Shown here: piece after piece, positions 1-8,480 of the stretch
Layout of the letters: the number at the start of each line of letters is the position of its first letter
Numbering within the stretch: the first letter of the stretch is position 1
DNA from: Paenibacillus sp. JJ-223
GTDB taxonomy: Bacteria; Bacillota; Bacilli; Paenibacillales; Paenibacillaceae
Reading direction: 5' to 3'
Assembly (NCBI RefSeq): GCF_927798175.1
Contig: NZ_CAKMMP010000006.1
Location: 186,001 to 250,000 of the forward strand
Length of the DNA: 64,000 nt
The notes under the pieces: model-generated
The model's input: the letters and a program-made list of their open reading frames with translations, nothing else
The model's database searches: none
What the model was told of the DNA's origin: nothing
Translations under genes and position numbers: made by a program

Positions 1-161
1 TTATTGGCGGCTCGGCCGGCATTCCCGTCGTATTCCTGTTAACAGGCATCGCCCTGTTGGCTGCGGCGTGGATGGTGCGAAAGAGCGCGGTTACCCCACA
101 AAAGCTGGAGCAGGACAATTCAGGCACTGTCGCCGGGGCAGGGCAAAGCAGCAACCACTAA
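1..161 (+). CDS. C-terminal end of a membrane transporter (partial)
   Basis: The reading frame is open from base 3 to a TAA at 159-161; its start lies before the window. The visible 52 residues are one hydrophobic helix (about residues 7-25, rich in I, V, L, A and G) followed by a charged, polar tail that looks cytoplasmic. This is what the last helix of a major facilitator or similar multi-pass transporter looks like, but the family cannot be fixed from one helix. The next gene starts 26 bases downstream on the same strand, so the two may be co-transcribed, which would fit a transporter paired with a monooxygenase acting on the imported compound. Confidence 0.6.
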   Translation, partial: IGGSAGIPVVFLLTGIALLAAAWMVRKSAVTPQKLEQDNSGTVAGAGQSSNH

Positions 162-187
162 TTCATCCATTCGGGGAGGAATACACG

Positions 188-1510
188 ATGAGCAAACGAC
201 AATTGAAACTGGGAGCCAATCTGAGCGGGGTCGGCAACAGCATCTCTTTCTGGCGGCATCCGGACATTCCGGTCAATGCCAGCGTCAGCATCGAATACTA
301 CAAACAGCAGGCGCGCAAGGCGGAGGAAGGCAAATTCGACCTGTTGTTTATCGCGGACGGTTTATATATCAACGAAAAATCCAACCCCCATTTCCTCAAC
401 CGTTTCGAGCCGATTACGCTGTTATCCACGCTGGCTGGCGCGACGTCGCACATCGGTCTTGTGGCTACGTTGTCGACCTCGTATAGCGAACCGTTCACCG
501 TAGCAAGGCAGTTCGCTTCGTTGGATCAGATTAGCGGCGGACGGGCGGGTTGGAACGTCGTTACTTCTCCGCTCGAAGGCTCGGCCCTGAATTTCGGCAA
601 AGGCGAGCATCCCGATCATTCGCTGCGCTACGAAATTGCCGAGGAACATTTGCAAGTCGTCAGAGGACTGTGGGATTCGTGGGAAGATGATGCCTTCGTA
701 GGCGACAAGGAGGCCGGCATTTTCTTCGATCCGTCCAAGCTGCATGCGCTGAATCATCGCGGAAAGCATTTTTCCGTGCAGGGTCCACTCAACGTAGCCC
801 GTTCCTCCCAAGGACACCCGGTCATCTTCCAAGCCGGTTCCTCGGAATCGGGCAAAAATCTTGCAGCCCGGTCGGCAGATGCGATCTATACCGCTCACGA
901 AACTTTGGAAGAAGCCAGAGAATTCTACCGGGACGTAAAAGCGAGAGCGGCAGCCCATGGACGCAAACCGGAGGAACTGCTCATTTTCCCAGGCATCGGT
1001 CCGATCGTGGGGCGTACCGAAGAAGAAGCCGAGCGCAAATATCAAGAAATCGCCGCTCTCGTATCCATCGACCAAGCGCTGAATTACTTGGGGCGCTACT
1101 TCGAGCATTTCGATTTTTCGCAATATGCGCTGGATGAGCCGTTCCCGGACATCGGCGATTTGGGCAGCAACAGCTTCCGCAGCACGACGGACAAAATCAA
1201 GCAGCAGGCCCGCGAGCAAGGCTTGACCTTAAGGGAAGTGGCATTGCTGGCATCCACGCCGCGCACTTCCTTTATCGGCACGCCGGAGAAGATCGCGGAC
1301 CTGATACAGGAATGGTTCGAGTCGGAAGCGGCGGATGGATTCAACATCCGGACGGTCGTGCCGAACGGCCTGGCGGATTTCGTAGACTTGGTGGTGCCCG
1401 TTTTGCAAGAACGCGGTTTGTTCCGCACGGCGTATGAGCAAACGACGCTGCGGGGCAATCTGGGCCTTGAAATTCCGTCCAACCGTTACGCATTGGAGTC
1501 GGTAAAGTAG
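188..1510 (+). CDS. FMN-dependent monooxygenase, NtaA/SnaA/SoxA (luciferase-like) family
   Basis: The 440-residue product matches the class of flavin-dependent monooxygenases that includes nitrilotriacetate monooxygenase component A and DszA-like enzymes: an early [11 protein letters not shown] segment, [11 protein letters not shown] near residue 57, and [12 protein letters not shown] near residue 118. Such enzymes use FMNH2 supplied by a separate reductase to oxidise organosulfur, amine or chelate substrates in the cytoplasm. The ATG at 188 is chosen because GGGGAGGA lies 7 bases before it; the frame is open further upstream, but that part overlaps the previous gene and has no family similarity. 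The substrate is not evident; the preceding transporter end hints at uptake and breakdown of the same compound. A terminator hairpin follows. Confidence 0.9.
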   Translation: MSKRQLKLGANLSGVGNSISFWRHPDIPVNASVSIEYYKQQARKAEEGKFDLLFIADGLYINEKSNPHFLNRFEPITLLSTLAGATSHIGLVATLSTSYSEPFTVARQFASLDQISGGRAGWNVVTSPLEGSALNFGKGEHPDHSLRYEIAEEHLQVVRGLWDSWEDDAFVGDKEAGIFFDPSKLHALNHRGKHFSVQGPLNVARSSQGHPVIFQAGSSESGKNLAARSADAIYTAHETLEEAREFYRDVKARAAAHGRKPEELLIFPGIGPIVGRTEEEAERKYQEIAALVSIDQALNYLGRYFEHFDFSQYALDEPFPDIGDLGSNSFRSTTDKIKQQAREQGLTLREVALLASTPRTSFIGTPEKIADLIQEWFESEAADGFNIRTVVPNGLADFVDLVVPVLQERGLFRTAYEQTTLRGNLGLEIPSNRYALESVK

Positions 1511-1553
1511 AATTATAGATCAGCATCAGCAGGCAAAAAAAGCTGAACGTCAG

Positions 1554-1582
1554 ACCACGTCTTCCTAGGGCGTGGTTTTTTC
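1554..1582 (+). terminator. Rho-independent terminator after the monooxygenase
   Basis: ACCACG at 1554-1559 pairs with CGTGGT at 1571-1576 and is followed directly by a run of T. It ends the plus-strand transcript 45 bases after the monooxygenase stop codon. Confidence 0.8.
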
Positions 1583-1610
1583 GTTTCATCCTGCGGCAAG
1601 CATGGATAAG

Positions 1611-1637
1611 CCCATCACCCCGGAACCGGGTGATGGG
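1611..1637. other. Perfect 10-bp hairpin between convergent genes
   Basis: CCCATCACCC (1611-1620) pairs perfectly with GGGTGATGGG (1628-1637) across a 7-base loop. Neither strand has a clear T-run right after it. It lies 50 bases beyond the 3' end of the minus-strand regulator, so it may protect or end that transcript. Confidence 0.5.
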
Positions 1638-1664
1638 GGGAGAATCCGTTTTCAGGATTTTGGA

Positions 1665-1674
1665 CAAACGTTTG
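1665..1674. promoter_or_regulatory. LacI-type operator copy 1 (CAAACGTTTG), downstream of the regulator gene
   Basis: The perfect palindrome CAAACGTTTG occurs here, 12 bases beyond the end of the lacI-family gene, and again at 2918-2927 and 3055-3064 upstream of the transport operon. LacI-family operators typically carry a central CG in an even palindrome. A copy on the far side of the regulator gene could act as an auxiliary operator for looping. This role is inferred. Confidence 0.55.
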
Positions 1675-1685
1675 CGCGGACATGC

Positions 1686-2720
1686 TTAAATCTGTCTTGG
1701 CAAGGTATAAAGTGAAGATTCCCGGACCATCAAGCGATGGGGGATGATAATCGGGTTCGGCGAGATTGCGCCTTCGTCGCCTTGGATGATCTTCAACAGC
1801 AATTGAACGGCGGAATAGCCAAGCTGATAGGTGCCGATATCGATGGAGCTCAGCGGCGGTGAAGCCAATTCGGACAGGGCGATATTGTTGAAGCTGACGA
1901 CGCTGATGTCCTCGGGTACGCGATATCCCAACTCATCCAATGCACGCAATACGCCAAAAGCCACATGATCGTCGATGACCACGATCGCCGTCGGTCGGTT
2001 TGGCAGTGACATAAATAGCGACATGGCCCGGAATCCGCTGTCCTGCAAATATTCTCCTTCCAGAATCCAATCGGAATGGGTCGGCAGCTGCGCATCTTCC
2101 ATCGCTTTGGCATATCCCGTCATGCGATCATGAGAAAGGGTGAACTCCGGCGGTCCGCTGACGAACCCGATGCGGGCATGTCCCTGCGCAATCAAATGGC
2201 TGGTCGCGTCATAAGCCGTTTGCACATTATCATTGTCCACCATGGGTGCATCAGGATGGGTTTCGCTGCGGCCGATCAGCACAAACGGAAAACGCTCCTC
2301 TTCCAGAAACACAATATGCGGATCTTCCCGTCGCGACGAAAGCAGCATAATGCCATCGACTCTTCTTCCATAGACCAGGCGGGAGATGGCGTCAAGGCCG
2401 TTGCCCGAAGTCGACTCGGTAGATAGCAGCACTTCATAATTCATGCGGGTGGCATGGCTCATGATGCCTCGCAGCAATTCCCCAAAGAAGTAGTTCTGAA
2501 ACAGCTCCTCCGCCGGCCGCGGCAGCATGATGCCTAACGTTTGCGTTGTTTTGGACACCAGGCTCTTTGCCATGATGTTGGGATGATAGTTGTGTTCTTT
2601 CATGATCTGCCGGACCTTGACCGAGGTTTCGCGACTGATCCGGGGATGATTCGAGATCACCCGGGATACTGTAGAAGGGGATACTCCCGCCATTTTGGCA
2701 ATATCTTTGATTGTAATCAT
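1686..2720 (-). CDS. LacI-family transcriptional repressor (maltodextrin/cyclodextrin operon regulator)
   Basis: The 344-residue product has the classic LacI N-terminal helix-turn-helix (ITIKDIAKMAGVSPSTVSRV, residues 2-21), a hinge-like segment to about residue 60, and a periplasmic-binding-protein-type sugar domain to the end (ending PHRLMVRESS). The start ATG at 2720 is preceded by GGGAAGGGA at a good distance. It is divergent from the maltodextrin-type transport genes starting at 3175, and the 454-base gap between them holds two copies of one palindrome, so it most likely represses that operon and is released by a maltooligosaccharide or cyclodextrin. The effector is inferred from context only; the closest functional analogues are MalR/YvdE-type regulators. 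Confidence 0.9.
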   Translation of the reverse strand: MITIKDIAKMAGVSPSTVSRVISNHPRISRETSVKVRQIMKEHNYHPNIMAKSLVSKTTQTLGIMLPRPAEELFQNYFFGELLRGIMSHATRMNYEVLLSTESTSGNGLDAISRLVYGRRVDGIMLLSSRREDPHIVFLEEERFPFVLIGRSETHPDAPMVDNDNVQTAYDATSHLIAQGHARIGFVSGPPEFTLSHDRMTGYAKAMEDAQLPTHSDWILEGEYLQDSGFRAMSLFMSLPNRPTAIVVIDDHVAFGVLRALDELGYRVPEDISVVSFNNIALSELASPPLSSIDIGTYQLGYSAVQLLLKIIQGDEGAISPNPIIIPHRLMVRESSLYTLPRQI

Positions 2721-2917
2721 GTGAAAAATCCCTTCCCTACCGTCATATCAAAACATGCTCCTATGTTAATTCATGGTTTGGAAGAAATCAATCGGCAAGT
2801 ATGCGGGACAATACTCCAGAGAGGAAAATGAAGGAAAATAAAGACAGATCAAGCAAAACGTCACTTTTTCAAGACAGATAACAAATTTTGGGGCAATTTC
2901 GTCTAAAATCATTTGTG

Positions 2918-2927
2918 CAAACGTTTG
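2918..2927. promoter_or_regulatory. LacI-type operator copy 2 (CAAACGTTTG)
   Basis: This is the second exact copy of the palindrome, in the divergent gap about 200 bases before the regulator start codon and 250 bases before the binding-protein gene. The context is GTGCAAACGTTTGTTC. Confidence 0.75.
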
Positions 2928-2964
2928 TTCAAGGGGAGAACCCTAGTGTATGATGTGTGTATTA

Positions 2965-2978
2965 TTACAGCGCTTACA
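2965..2978. promoter_or_regulatory. Candidate CcpA cre site
   Basis: TTACAGCGCTTACA matches 12 of 14 positions of the cre consensus TGWAANCGNTNWCA. It lies between the two LacI-type palindromes, so carbon catabolite repression of the transport operon is likely in addition to specific repression. Confidence 0.55.
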
Positions 2979-3054
2979 TGGACGATTTTTGGGTGTTAAC
3001 GTCTGTTTCCTCCTTCTTGATGAATAAGCAAAGACGCTTGATTTGAATTTTGGG

Positions 3055-3064
3055 CAAACGTTTG
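3055..3064. promoter_or_regulatory. LacI-type operator copy 3 (CAAACGTTTG)
   Basis: Third exact copy, 110 bases before the binding-protein start, in the wider imperfect palindrome GGCAAACGTTTGTCC. The distance from copy 2, centre to centre, is 137 bases, about 13 helical turns. It is the best placed of the three to block the operon promoter or early transcription. Confidence 0.75.
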
Positions 3065-3174
3065 TCCACGCGTAACACGCAGTCTTTGCTGTGATTCGAA
3101 GCTTTGGCGACAAGAGCACGGCAGAGGGGGAAAGAGCGCAACAATAACGCTTTACCAATCAGGGGGAAGGGGAA

Positions 3175-4473
3175 ATGAGAATGAAGAAATGGCAGGGGAT
3201 TCTACTCGCGGCATTCACGTCGTTATCGCTGGTTGCTTGTTCGGCAGGCGGAGGCGGGGGAACGGCGGGAACAACGCCGGTCGCCGAAGAAAATACGGAA
3301 GGACCGGCCGTCACTCCAGACACGCTGCAACCGGAACCAGGGGCCACGTTGGTCATTTGGGAAGACAAAAACCAGAGCAGCTTCATTGCGGACAGAATCA
3401 AACAATTCGAGGAGAAATACGGCGTGCCGGTCAAATTCGAAGAATTGCCGCCGACGGACCAGGTGACAAAGCTTACGACGGACGGACCGGCCGGATTGGC
3501 CGCGGACGTTGTCGTCTTCCCGCACGACAAAATCGGAAGTGCCTCCGAAGCGGGCCTGATTTTGCCCAACGACGTATTTGAATCGAGAACGAAGGAATCG
3601 ACCAGCGAAAACGCTTTGAAGGCAGTAACGTTCAAGGACATTCTGTATGGATATCCGTACAGCGTGGAAACGTATGCCTTGTTCTATAACAAAGCGCTCT
3701 ATCCGGAAGCGCCGAAATCGTTCGATGAAATCATCGACTTTGCCAAAACGTTCAACGATACCAAAAACAATAAATATGCACTCATGTGGGAGCTGCAGCA
3801 GTTTTACTACGACTTTGCGTTCCTGGCATCCCAAGGCGGATACATCTTCGGGGATGACGGCATGAACAGCGAGGATATCGGTTTGAACAACGAAGGCGCG
3901 CAAAAGGGCGGGGAATTCCTTCAAAAGCTGAGAGCCGAGGTCCTGCCTGTCAAGCTCGGCGACGTGAATTACGATATCAAAAAAGGATTGTTCAGCAGCG
4001 GCAAGCTCGCGATGGATATCAATGGACCATGGACGATCGCCGACTATCGCAATGCAGGCATCGATTTCGGCGTTGCGCCCCTTCCGCAAATCGAGGGACA
4101 ACCGATGACCTCGTTCTCCGGCGTCAAGGCGTATTACGTCAATGCATTCACGCAATACCCGAATGCATCGAAACTGCTTGCGGCATTCCTCTCCAGCGAG
4201 GAATCGCAGATGCTTAATTTCGAGATGAACGGAACCCTTCCGGCAGATAAAAACGTGGCGGCAGACCCCAAAGTTCAAGGGGACGACATCACCAAAGCGT
4301 TCCTGGAGCAATTCAACCATTCAACGCCGATGCCTTCGCTTCCGGCCATGGATAGCGTATGGGGACCGATCTCTTCCGCCATTACGGACATTTGGGACGG
4401 GGGCAAAGACGTGAAGTCATCGCTCGACAATGCCGTCAAACAGATTAACGAGAGCCTTGCTACCACGAAATAA
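3175..4473 (+). CDS. ABC transporter substrate-binding lipoprotein for maltodextrin or cyclodextrin
   Basis: The 432-residue product is a family 1 extracellular solute-binding protein of the MalE/MdxE/CycB type. The N-terminus is a lipoprotein signal peptide with lipobox LVAC, so Cys22 would carry the lipid; a Gly/Thr/Pro linker follows. The body contains VIWEDKNQ, ADVVVFPHDKIG, PYSVETYALFYNKAL and AMDINGPW, all typical of this family. AGGGGGAAGGGG precedes the ATG at 3175; a second in-frame ATG at 3181 is also possible. It heads an operon with two permeases. No ATP-binding gene is nearby, so the shared MsmX-type ATPase found in Bacillales is presumably used. The exact sugar is inferred from the CGTase and neopullulanase neighbours. 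Confidence 0.9.
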   Translation: MRMKKWQGILLAAFTSLSLVACSAGGGGGTAGTTPVAEENTEGPAVTPDTLQPEPGATLVIWEDKNQSSFIADRIKQFEEKYGVPVKFEELPPTDQVTKLTTDGPAGLAADVVVFPHDKIGSASEAGLILPNDVFESRTKESTSENALKAVTFKDILYGYPYSVETYALFYNKALYPEAPKSFDEIIDFAKTFNDTKNNKYALMWELQQFYYDFAFLASQGGYIFGDDGMNSEDIGLNNEGAQKGGEFLQKLRAEVLPVKLGDVNYDIKKGLFSSGKLAMDINGPWTIADYRNAGIDFGVAPLPQIEGQPMTSFSGVKAYYVNAFTQYPNASKLLAAFLSSEESQMLNFEMNGTLPADKNVAADPKVQGDDITKAFLEQFNHSTPMPSLPAMDSVWGPISSAITDIWDGGKDVKSSLDNAVKQINESLATTK

Positions 4474-4623
4474 TCGCGTCCGGACCGTGTTCGTTACGAT
4501 GGATTGCTGAACGTTCGACTTCGACTACGGCAGCAGTCCATGGTGGCAAGGTACGGCCGGCGGATAAAGACCAGCCTGTCCGCACTGCGGGCAGGCCACT
4601 CTAATGCCGGAAGGAGCATATCC

Positions 4624-5979
4624 ATGAAGCAGCAGCATGTTCCGGTGAACGTAAAACCGGAAGGAGCGAGGCAGCACCGCGTGACCGCGGCCGTGCTGTC
4701 CGTTATTTTGCAGGGACTGGGGCAGTTGTACAACGGCCAGTGGATCAAAGGACTGATTTTGATCGCGCTGGAAGCCGTAGGGCTTGCCTACCTCATTCCC
4801 CGCCTGAACCATGCGGTCTGGGGCATCTGGACCTTGGGCGAGAATACGCAGCGGTTCGTGAAGGTCAATGGATCGACCGTTCTGCAGAAAGGGGATCACT
4901 CGATCTTTTTGCTGCTGGATGGCTTGATCGTACTGTTGGTTCTGTTCGTATTTCTACTTATATATACGCTTAACGTAAGGGATGCATATTTAACGGGAAA
5001 ATGGAGGGAAGAAGGCAAACAGCCGCGATCCGCCATGAATTCTCTTCGAAGCGCGCTGGATACCCAGTTCCCGTATCTGTTCCTTGCCATTCCTGCTTTG
5101 GGTGTCCTGTTCTTCACGATCATGCCGATCTTGTTCACCATCACGCTGGCTTTCACCAACTACTCGGCTCCGGATCACATTCCTCCAGCCAAACTCGTCG
5201 ATTGGGTCGGGTTCGGCACGTTCAGCGACCTGGTCCAGTTGAAATCCTGGAGCCAGACGTTTATGGGCGTATTGGGTTGGACGGTCGTTTGGGCCGTGCT
5301 GGCCACCGTCACGACGTATTTTGGCGGCGTGTTGGTTGCGCTGCTGATTGAGCAGCGCGGCATTCGTTTTAAGAAGCTGTGGCGTACAATCTTCATTCTT
5401 CCTTATGCCATCCCGCAGATTATTTCCTTGCTCTTGATGCGCAACCTGTTCAACGGACAGTTCGGTCCGATCAATACGTACATGAGAGCGTTCGGTTTGG
5501 AAGGGCTGCCTTGGCTGACCGATCCGTTCTGGGCCAAAGTGACGGTCATCGTCGTGAACATGTGGATCGGCATCCCCGTCAGCATGGTGCTCATTTTGGG
5601 TGTGCTTACCGCCATTCCTCGTGATTTGTACGAAGCCGCCGAAGTGGACGGGGCGAGCAGCTTTCAGAAATTCCGCATCATTACGATGCCGTTCATCCTG
5701 TTTGCCACAACGCCTGTGCTGATCATGCAGTTCGCGGGCAATTTCAACAACTTCAACGTCATCTACCTGCTCACGAACGGCAACCCGCTTCGCGGCGATT
5801 ACCAGTATGCCGGGTCTACCGATTTGCTCGTGACATGGCTGTACAAACTGACGCTCGATAACAACAAGTTCAACATGGCGTCGGCGGTAGGCATCATCAT
5901 TTTCCTTATTATTGCATCGTTCTCCATTTGGAACTTCCGCCGTTCGAAATCATTCAAGGAGGAGGACATGATCCAATGA
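4624..5979 (+). CDS. ABC transporter permease, MalF/MdxF type
   Basis: The 451-residue product is the larger inner-membrane permease of the maltodextrin importer. An N-terminal region with GLGQLYNGQWIKG and two or three extra helices precedes the conserved permease core; the EAA loop is EAAEVDGASSFQKFRII near residue 338 and contacts the ATPase. The ATG at 4624 is chosen because GGAAGGAG lies just before it; the frame extends 40 codons upstream but that part is arginine-rich and has no signal. It lies 150 bases after the binding-protein gene. Its stop codon overlaps the start of the next permease (ATGA), a sign of translational coupling. Confidence 0.92.
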   Translation: MKQQHVPVNVKPEGARQHRVTAAVLSVILQGLGQLYNGQWIKGLILIALEAVGLAYLIPRLNHAVWGIWTLGENTQRFVKVNGSTVLQKGDHSIFLLLDGLIVLLVLFVFLLIYTLNVRDAYLTGKWREEGKQPRSAMNSLRSALDTQFPYLFLAIPALGVLFFTIMPILFTITLAFTNYSAPDHIPPAKLVDWVGFGTFSDLVQLKSWSQTFMGVLGWTVVWAVLATVTTYFGGVLVALLIEQRGIRFKKLWRTIFILPYAIPQIISLLLMRNLFNGQFGPINTYMRAFGLEGLPWLTDPFWAKVTVIVVNMWIGIPVSMVLILGVLTAIPRDLYEAAEVDGASSFQKFRIITMPFILFATTPVLIMQFAGNFNNFNVIYLLTNGNPLRGDYQYAGSTDLLVTWLYKLTLDNNKFNMASAVGIIIFLIIASFSIWNFRRSKSFKEEDMIQ

Positions 5980-6812
5980 AGAAACGAAACAATCCGCTGC
6001 GGCTGGTCCTCAGCTATGTCCTGCTGGTCATCATTGCCATCGTTTCGATCTATCCCGTGCTGTGGATCGTTCTCTCGTCCTTGCGCCCGGGCGCCGCGTT
6101 ATTCAGTGAAAGCCTGTGGCCGGAAGCGTTCACGCTGGCGCATTATGGTGAACTGTTCACGACCCCTTCTTTCCTGTACGGCAGATGGTACATGAATACG
6201 CTCAAAATCGCGTTCTTTACGATGATTTTCTCGACGCTGCTCGTCACGCTGGGAATGTATGCATTGTCCCGCTTCCGCTTCCGCGGGCGCAAGACCATCC
6301 TGTCCACGATGCTGATTCTGGGCATGTTCCCAAGCTTCATGAGCATGATCGCGATCTACATCATCCTGCTGCAAATTCAGCTGCTGGATACGCATGCCGC
6401 GCTGATTCTGGTGTATTCGTCGGGTGCCGTGCTGGGCGGTTTCATCGTCAAAGGGTTCTTCGATACGATTCCGCGCAGCCTGGATGAAGCGGCACGGATC
6501 GATGGAGCGAGCCATCTGCGCGTCTTCGTCAGCATCATTCTGCCGCTGTCCCGTCCGATGTTGACCTACGTGGCGCTCACCAGCTTCACGGGGGCATGGA
6601 TGGACTTTATTTTCGCCCGGCTGGTGCTGCGCACCAAAGAAAATTGGACGCTGGCCGTAGGCATGTGGGATCTGGTCAGCCGATATCAGGACAGCAACTT
6701 TACGATGTTCGCCGCGGGTGCGGTGCTGATTGCGATTCCGATCACGCTGCTCTTCGTGTTCCTGCAGCGCTTCCTGGTACAGGGGCTTACGACAGGAGCC
6801 TCCAAAGGATAA
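5976..6812 (+). CDS. ABC transporter permease, MalG/MdxG type
   Basis: The 278-residue product is the second permease of the importer, with about six membrane helices and the EAA motif EAARIDGASHLRVFVSIILP near residue 169. The start ATG overlaps the stop of the previous gene by four bases, and AAGGAGGAGG stands 9 bases upstream. It ends with LTTGASKG, close to the usual MalG end. Together with the preceding two genes it makes the membrane and binding parts of a class I carbohydrate importer. The transcript probably ends at the hairpin at 6836-6887. Confidence 0.93.
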   Translation: MKKRNNPLRLVLSYVLLVIIAIVSIYPVLWIVLSSLRPGAALFSESLWPEAFTLAHYGELFTTPSFLYGRWYMNTLKIAFFTMIFSTLLVTLGMYALSRFRFRGRKTILSTMLILGMFPSFMSMIAIYIILLQIQLLDTHAALILVYSSGAVLGGFIVKGFFDTIPRSLDEAARIDGASHLRVFVSIILPLSRPMLTYVALTSFTGAWMDFIFARLVLRTKENWTLAVGMWDLVSRYQDSNFTMFAAGAVLIAIPITLLFVFLQRFLVQGLTTGASKG

Positions 6813-6835
6813 ACATACATTCATCACCTCTTCAG

Positions 6836-6887
6836 GCGCTTTGATCGAAGGAATTGCACAATGACTCCTTCTTTCGGAGCGCTTTTC
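6836..6887 (+). terminator. Imperfect terminator hairpin after the sugar importer
   Basis: GCGCT...GAAGGA (from 6836) pairs with TCCTT...GGAGCGC (to 6882), with a few mismatches in the middle, followed by TTTT. It lies 24 bases after the MalG-type stop codon. Confidence 0.6.
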
Positions 6888-6943
6888 ATGCATGTCCTAT
6901 TTACGGCTGGAATGATCGATACAAACGGGAGGGAAACGAAATT

Positions 6944-8245
6944 ATGGATACTGTTCGTCCGGTGGATTCGGGCTCCGGCTCTGCGGATTTGCACCCAGGC
7001 ATGGGTACGGCTTGTCCTGCAAACGATACCGCGTCCGAACCGGCATTGCGGCACAACAAAGCTTTTCGAAGACTGCTTTACGGCTACGGCATTTCCGTCT
7101 TCGGCGATTGTTTCAACGGCATTGCCATCAGCTTGTGGGTCTTGCAGACGACGGGCAGCGCCAAGAGCATGGCCGCCGTGCAAATTTGCAACATGGCGGT
7201 CAGCTTTGTTTTCGGTTCCCTTGCAGGCACGCTGGCAGATCGCTTTGACCGTCGCACATTGATGCTGTCCTCGGATCTGTTCCGGGCTTTTATGGCCGCG
7301 ACCATTGCCGTAAGCCTGTTTGTGCTGCATGCCCCTTTTCCATTGCTGCTGCTCATGCTTGGCCTGTCGATGTTCTCCAGCTTGTTTCAGGCACCTGCCT
7401 TTTACGCTTCGGTTAGCCGCCTGGTCGGCAAGCCACATCTGCAGCAGGCTACGGGCGCAATCCATTTGGTCGACAACATTGCCCGGATCAGCGGACTTGC
7501 TGCGGCAGGAGCGGCGGTGGCGCTGATCGGCGGCTTCTATGCCATTCTCGTTACGGCAAGCACGTTTTTGCTCTCGGCGGTCTGCGTGGCGGCTGCCGGC
7601 CGTTTTCCATCCGTGGAACGGACAACGACCGCCAAAACCACCTTTGTTCAGGAGTGGAGAGGCTCCTTCGCTTATCTCTTCTCGCAGCCGCTTGTGCGCG
7701 CCATTGTTGTGCTGCAGCCGATTCTGCTGCTCTTTTTCATGTCTGCCATGATGCTCGTGCAGGTGATGGCGGTAAAGGTATGGCAAGCGAATCCGGTGCA
7801 ATTCGGATTGATCGAAACCTGCATTCCGCTCGGGTACATGCTTGGTTCTGCCGGGCTTATGGCCATGGCGGGCCGGATGAAGCACCGGGGAAGGTGGATA
7901 TTTGTTGGCCTCCTGCTGCTGGGACCGTTGTACGCGGCGTTATCCTACATCACTTCGCCGTATTGGGCTTTGCCGCTCATTGTAGCCGGCGGAGCCATGT
8001 TCGCCTGCTGCACGATGCTGCCGCAGATCATGGTTCGCGCTGAAGTGCCCGATGAACTTCAAGGGAGGGTTTATGGAGTCATGGGCACGCTCACAAGCAC
8101 GGCGCCGATCATTGGCCTATCGGTCGTGTCCGTTTGGGCGGACCGCTACGGAGCTCCGGTGGTGCTGGAAGGACTGGGAGCTCTGCTTTTGTTGACCGCG
8201 TTTGTTATGGCAGTGGCCATGAAGCCCATCCGTGCTTATAAGTAG
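6944..8245 (+). CDS. Major facilitator superfamily transporter (exporter-like)
   Basis: The 433-residue product is a 12-helix MFS protein: the N-terminal half starts with YGYGISVFGDCFNGIAISLWVLQTTGS and carries GTLADRFDRRTLM, the conserved loop between helices 2 and 3. The C-terminal half has ELQGRVYGVMGTLTSTAPIIG, typical of the MFS_3/enterobactin-exporter-like group. The ATG at 6944 is selected since GGGAGGG lies about 10 bases upstream; an earlier in-frame ATG overlaps the preceding terminator. The first 45 residues are polar and acidic, longer than usual. Substrate unknown; a drug or metabolite exporter is the best guess. Confidence 0.88.
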   Translation: MDTVRPVDSGSGSADLHPGMGTACPANDTASEPALRHNKAFRRLLYGYGISVFGDCFNGIAISLWVLQTTGSAKSMAAVQICNMAVSFVFGSLAGTLADRFDRRTLMLSSDLFRAFMAATIAVSLFVLHAPFPLLLLMLGLSMFSSLFQAPAFYASVSRLVGKPHLQQATGAIHLVDNIARISGLAAAGAAVALIGGFYAILVTASTFLLSAVCVAAAGRFPSVERTTTAKTTFVQEWRGSFAYLFSQPLVRAIVVLQPILLLFFMSAMMLVQVMAVKVWQANPVQFGLIETCIPLGYMLGSAGLMAMAGRMKHRGRWIFVGLLLLGPLYAALSYITSPYWALPLIVAGGAMFACCTMLPQIMVRAEVPDELQGRVYGVMGTLTSTAPIIGLSVVSVWADRYGAPVVLEGLGALLLLTAFVMAVAMKPIRAYK

Positions 8246-8480
8246 AAGGCATGCTTGGGACTTGAGGAAAACACGTACTGCGGTTTCGCCTGCTTGGTGC
8301 GATCGTTTAGTTTCCACTTGGGAATTCGTCCGGTCGGCGTCCGTTCCCCCGTTCATCTTGCGATCTGATGGTGGTCTTTGAATGCGATTGGTCGTATATT
8401 AATAGTATGCGGTTACATGCGGAGAACGTGGCCGTATGGCGCAATAATTATCAATTCTACATATAAAGGGATGAGCGAAC

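Noticed and set aside
422-1219. Long minus-strand open frame opposite the monooxygenase
   Set aside because: It is a mirror frame of a well-supported gene, has no ribosome binding site and matches no family. The same applies to the long antisense frames at 3223-4320, 9658-10971, 17552-18733, 54583-55665 and 58861-60090.
6099-6893. 264-codon minus-strand frame opposite the MalG-type permease
   Set aside because: It is rich in His, Gln and Arg, typical of antisense translation of a membrane protein, and has no start signal.
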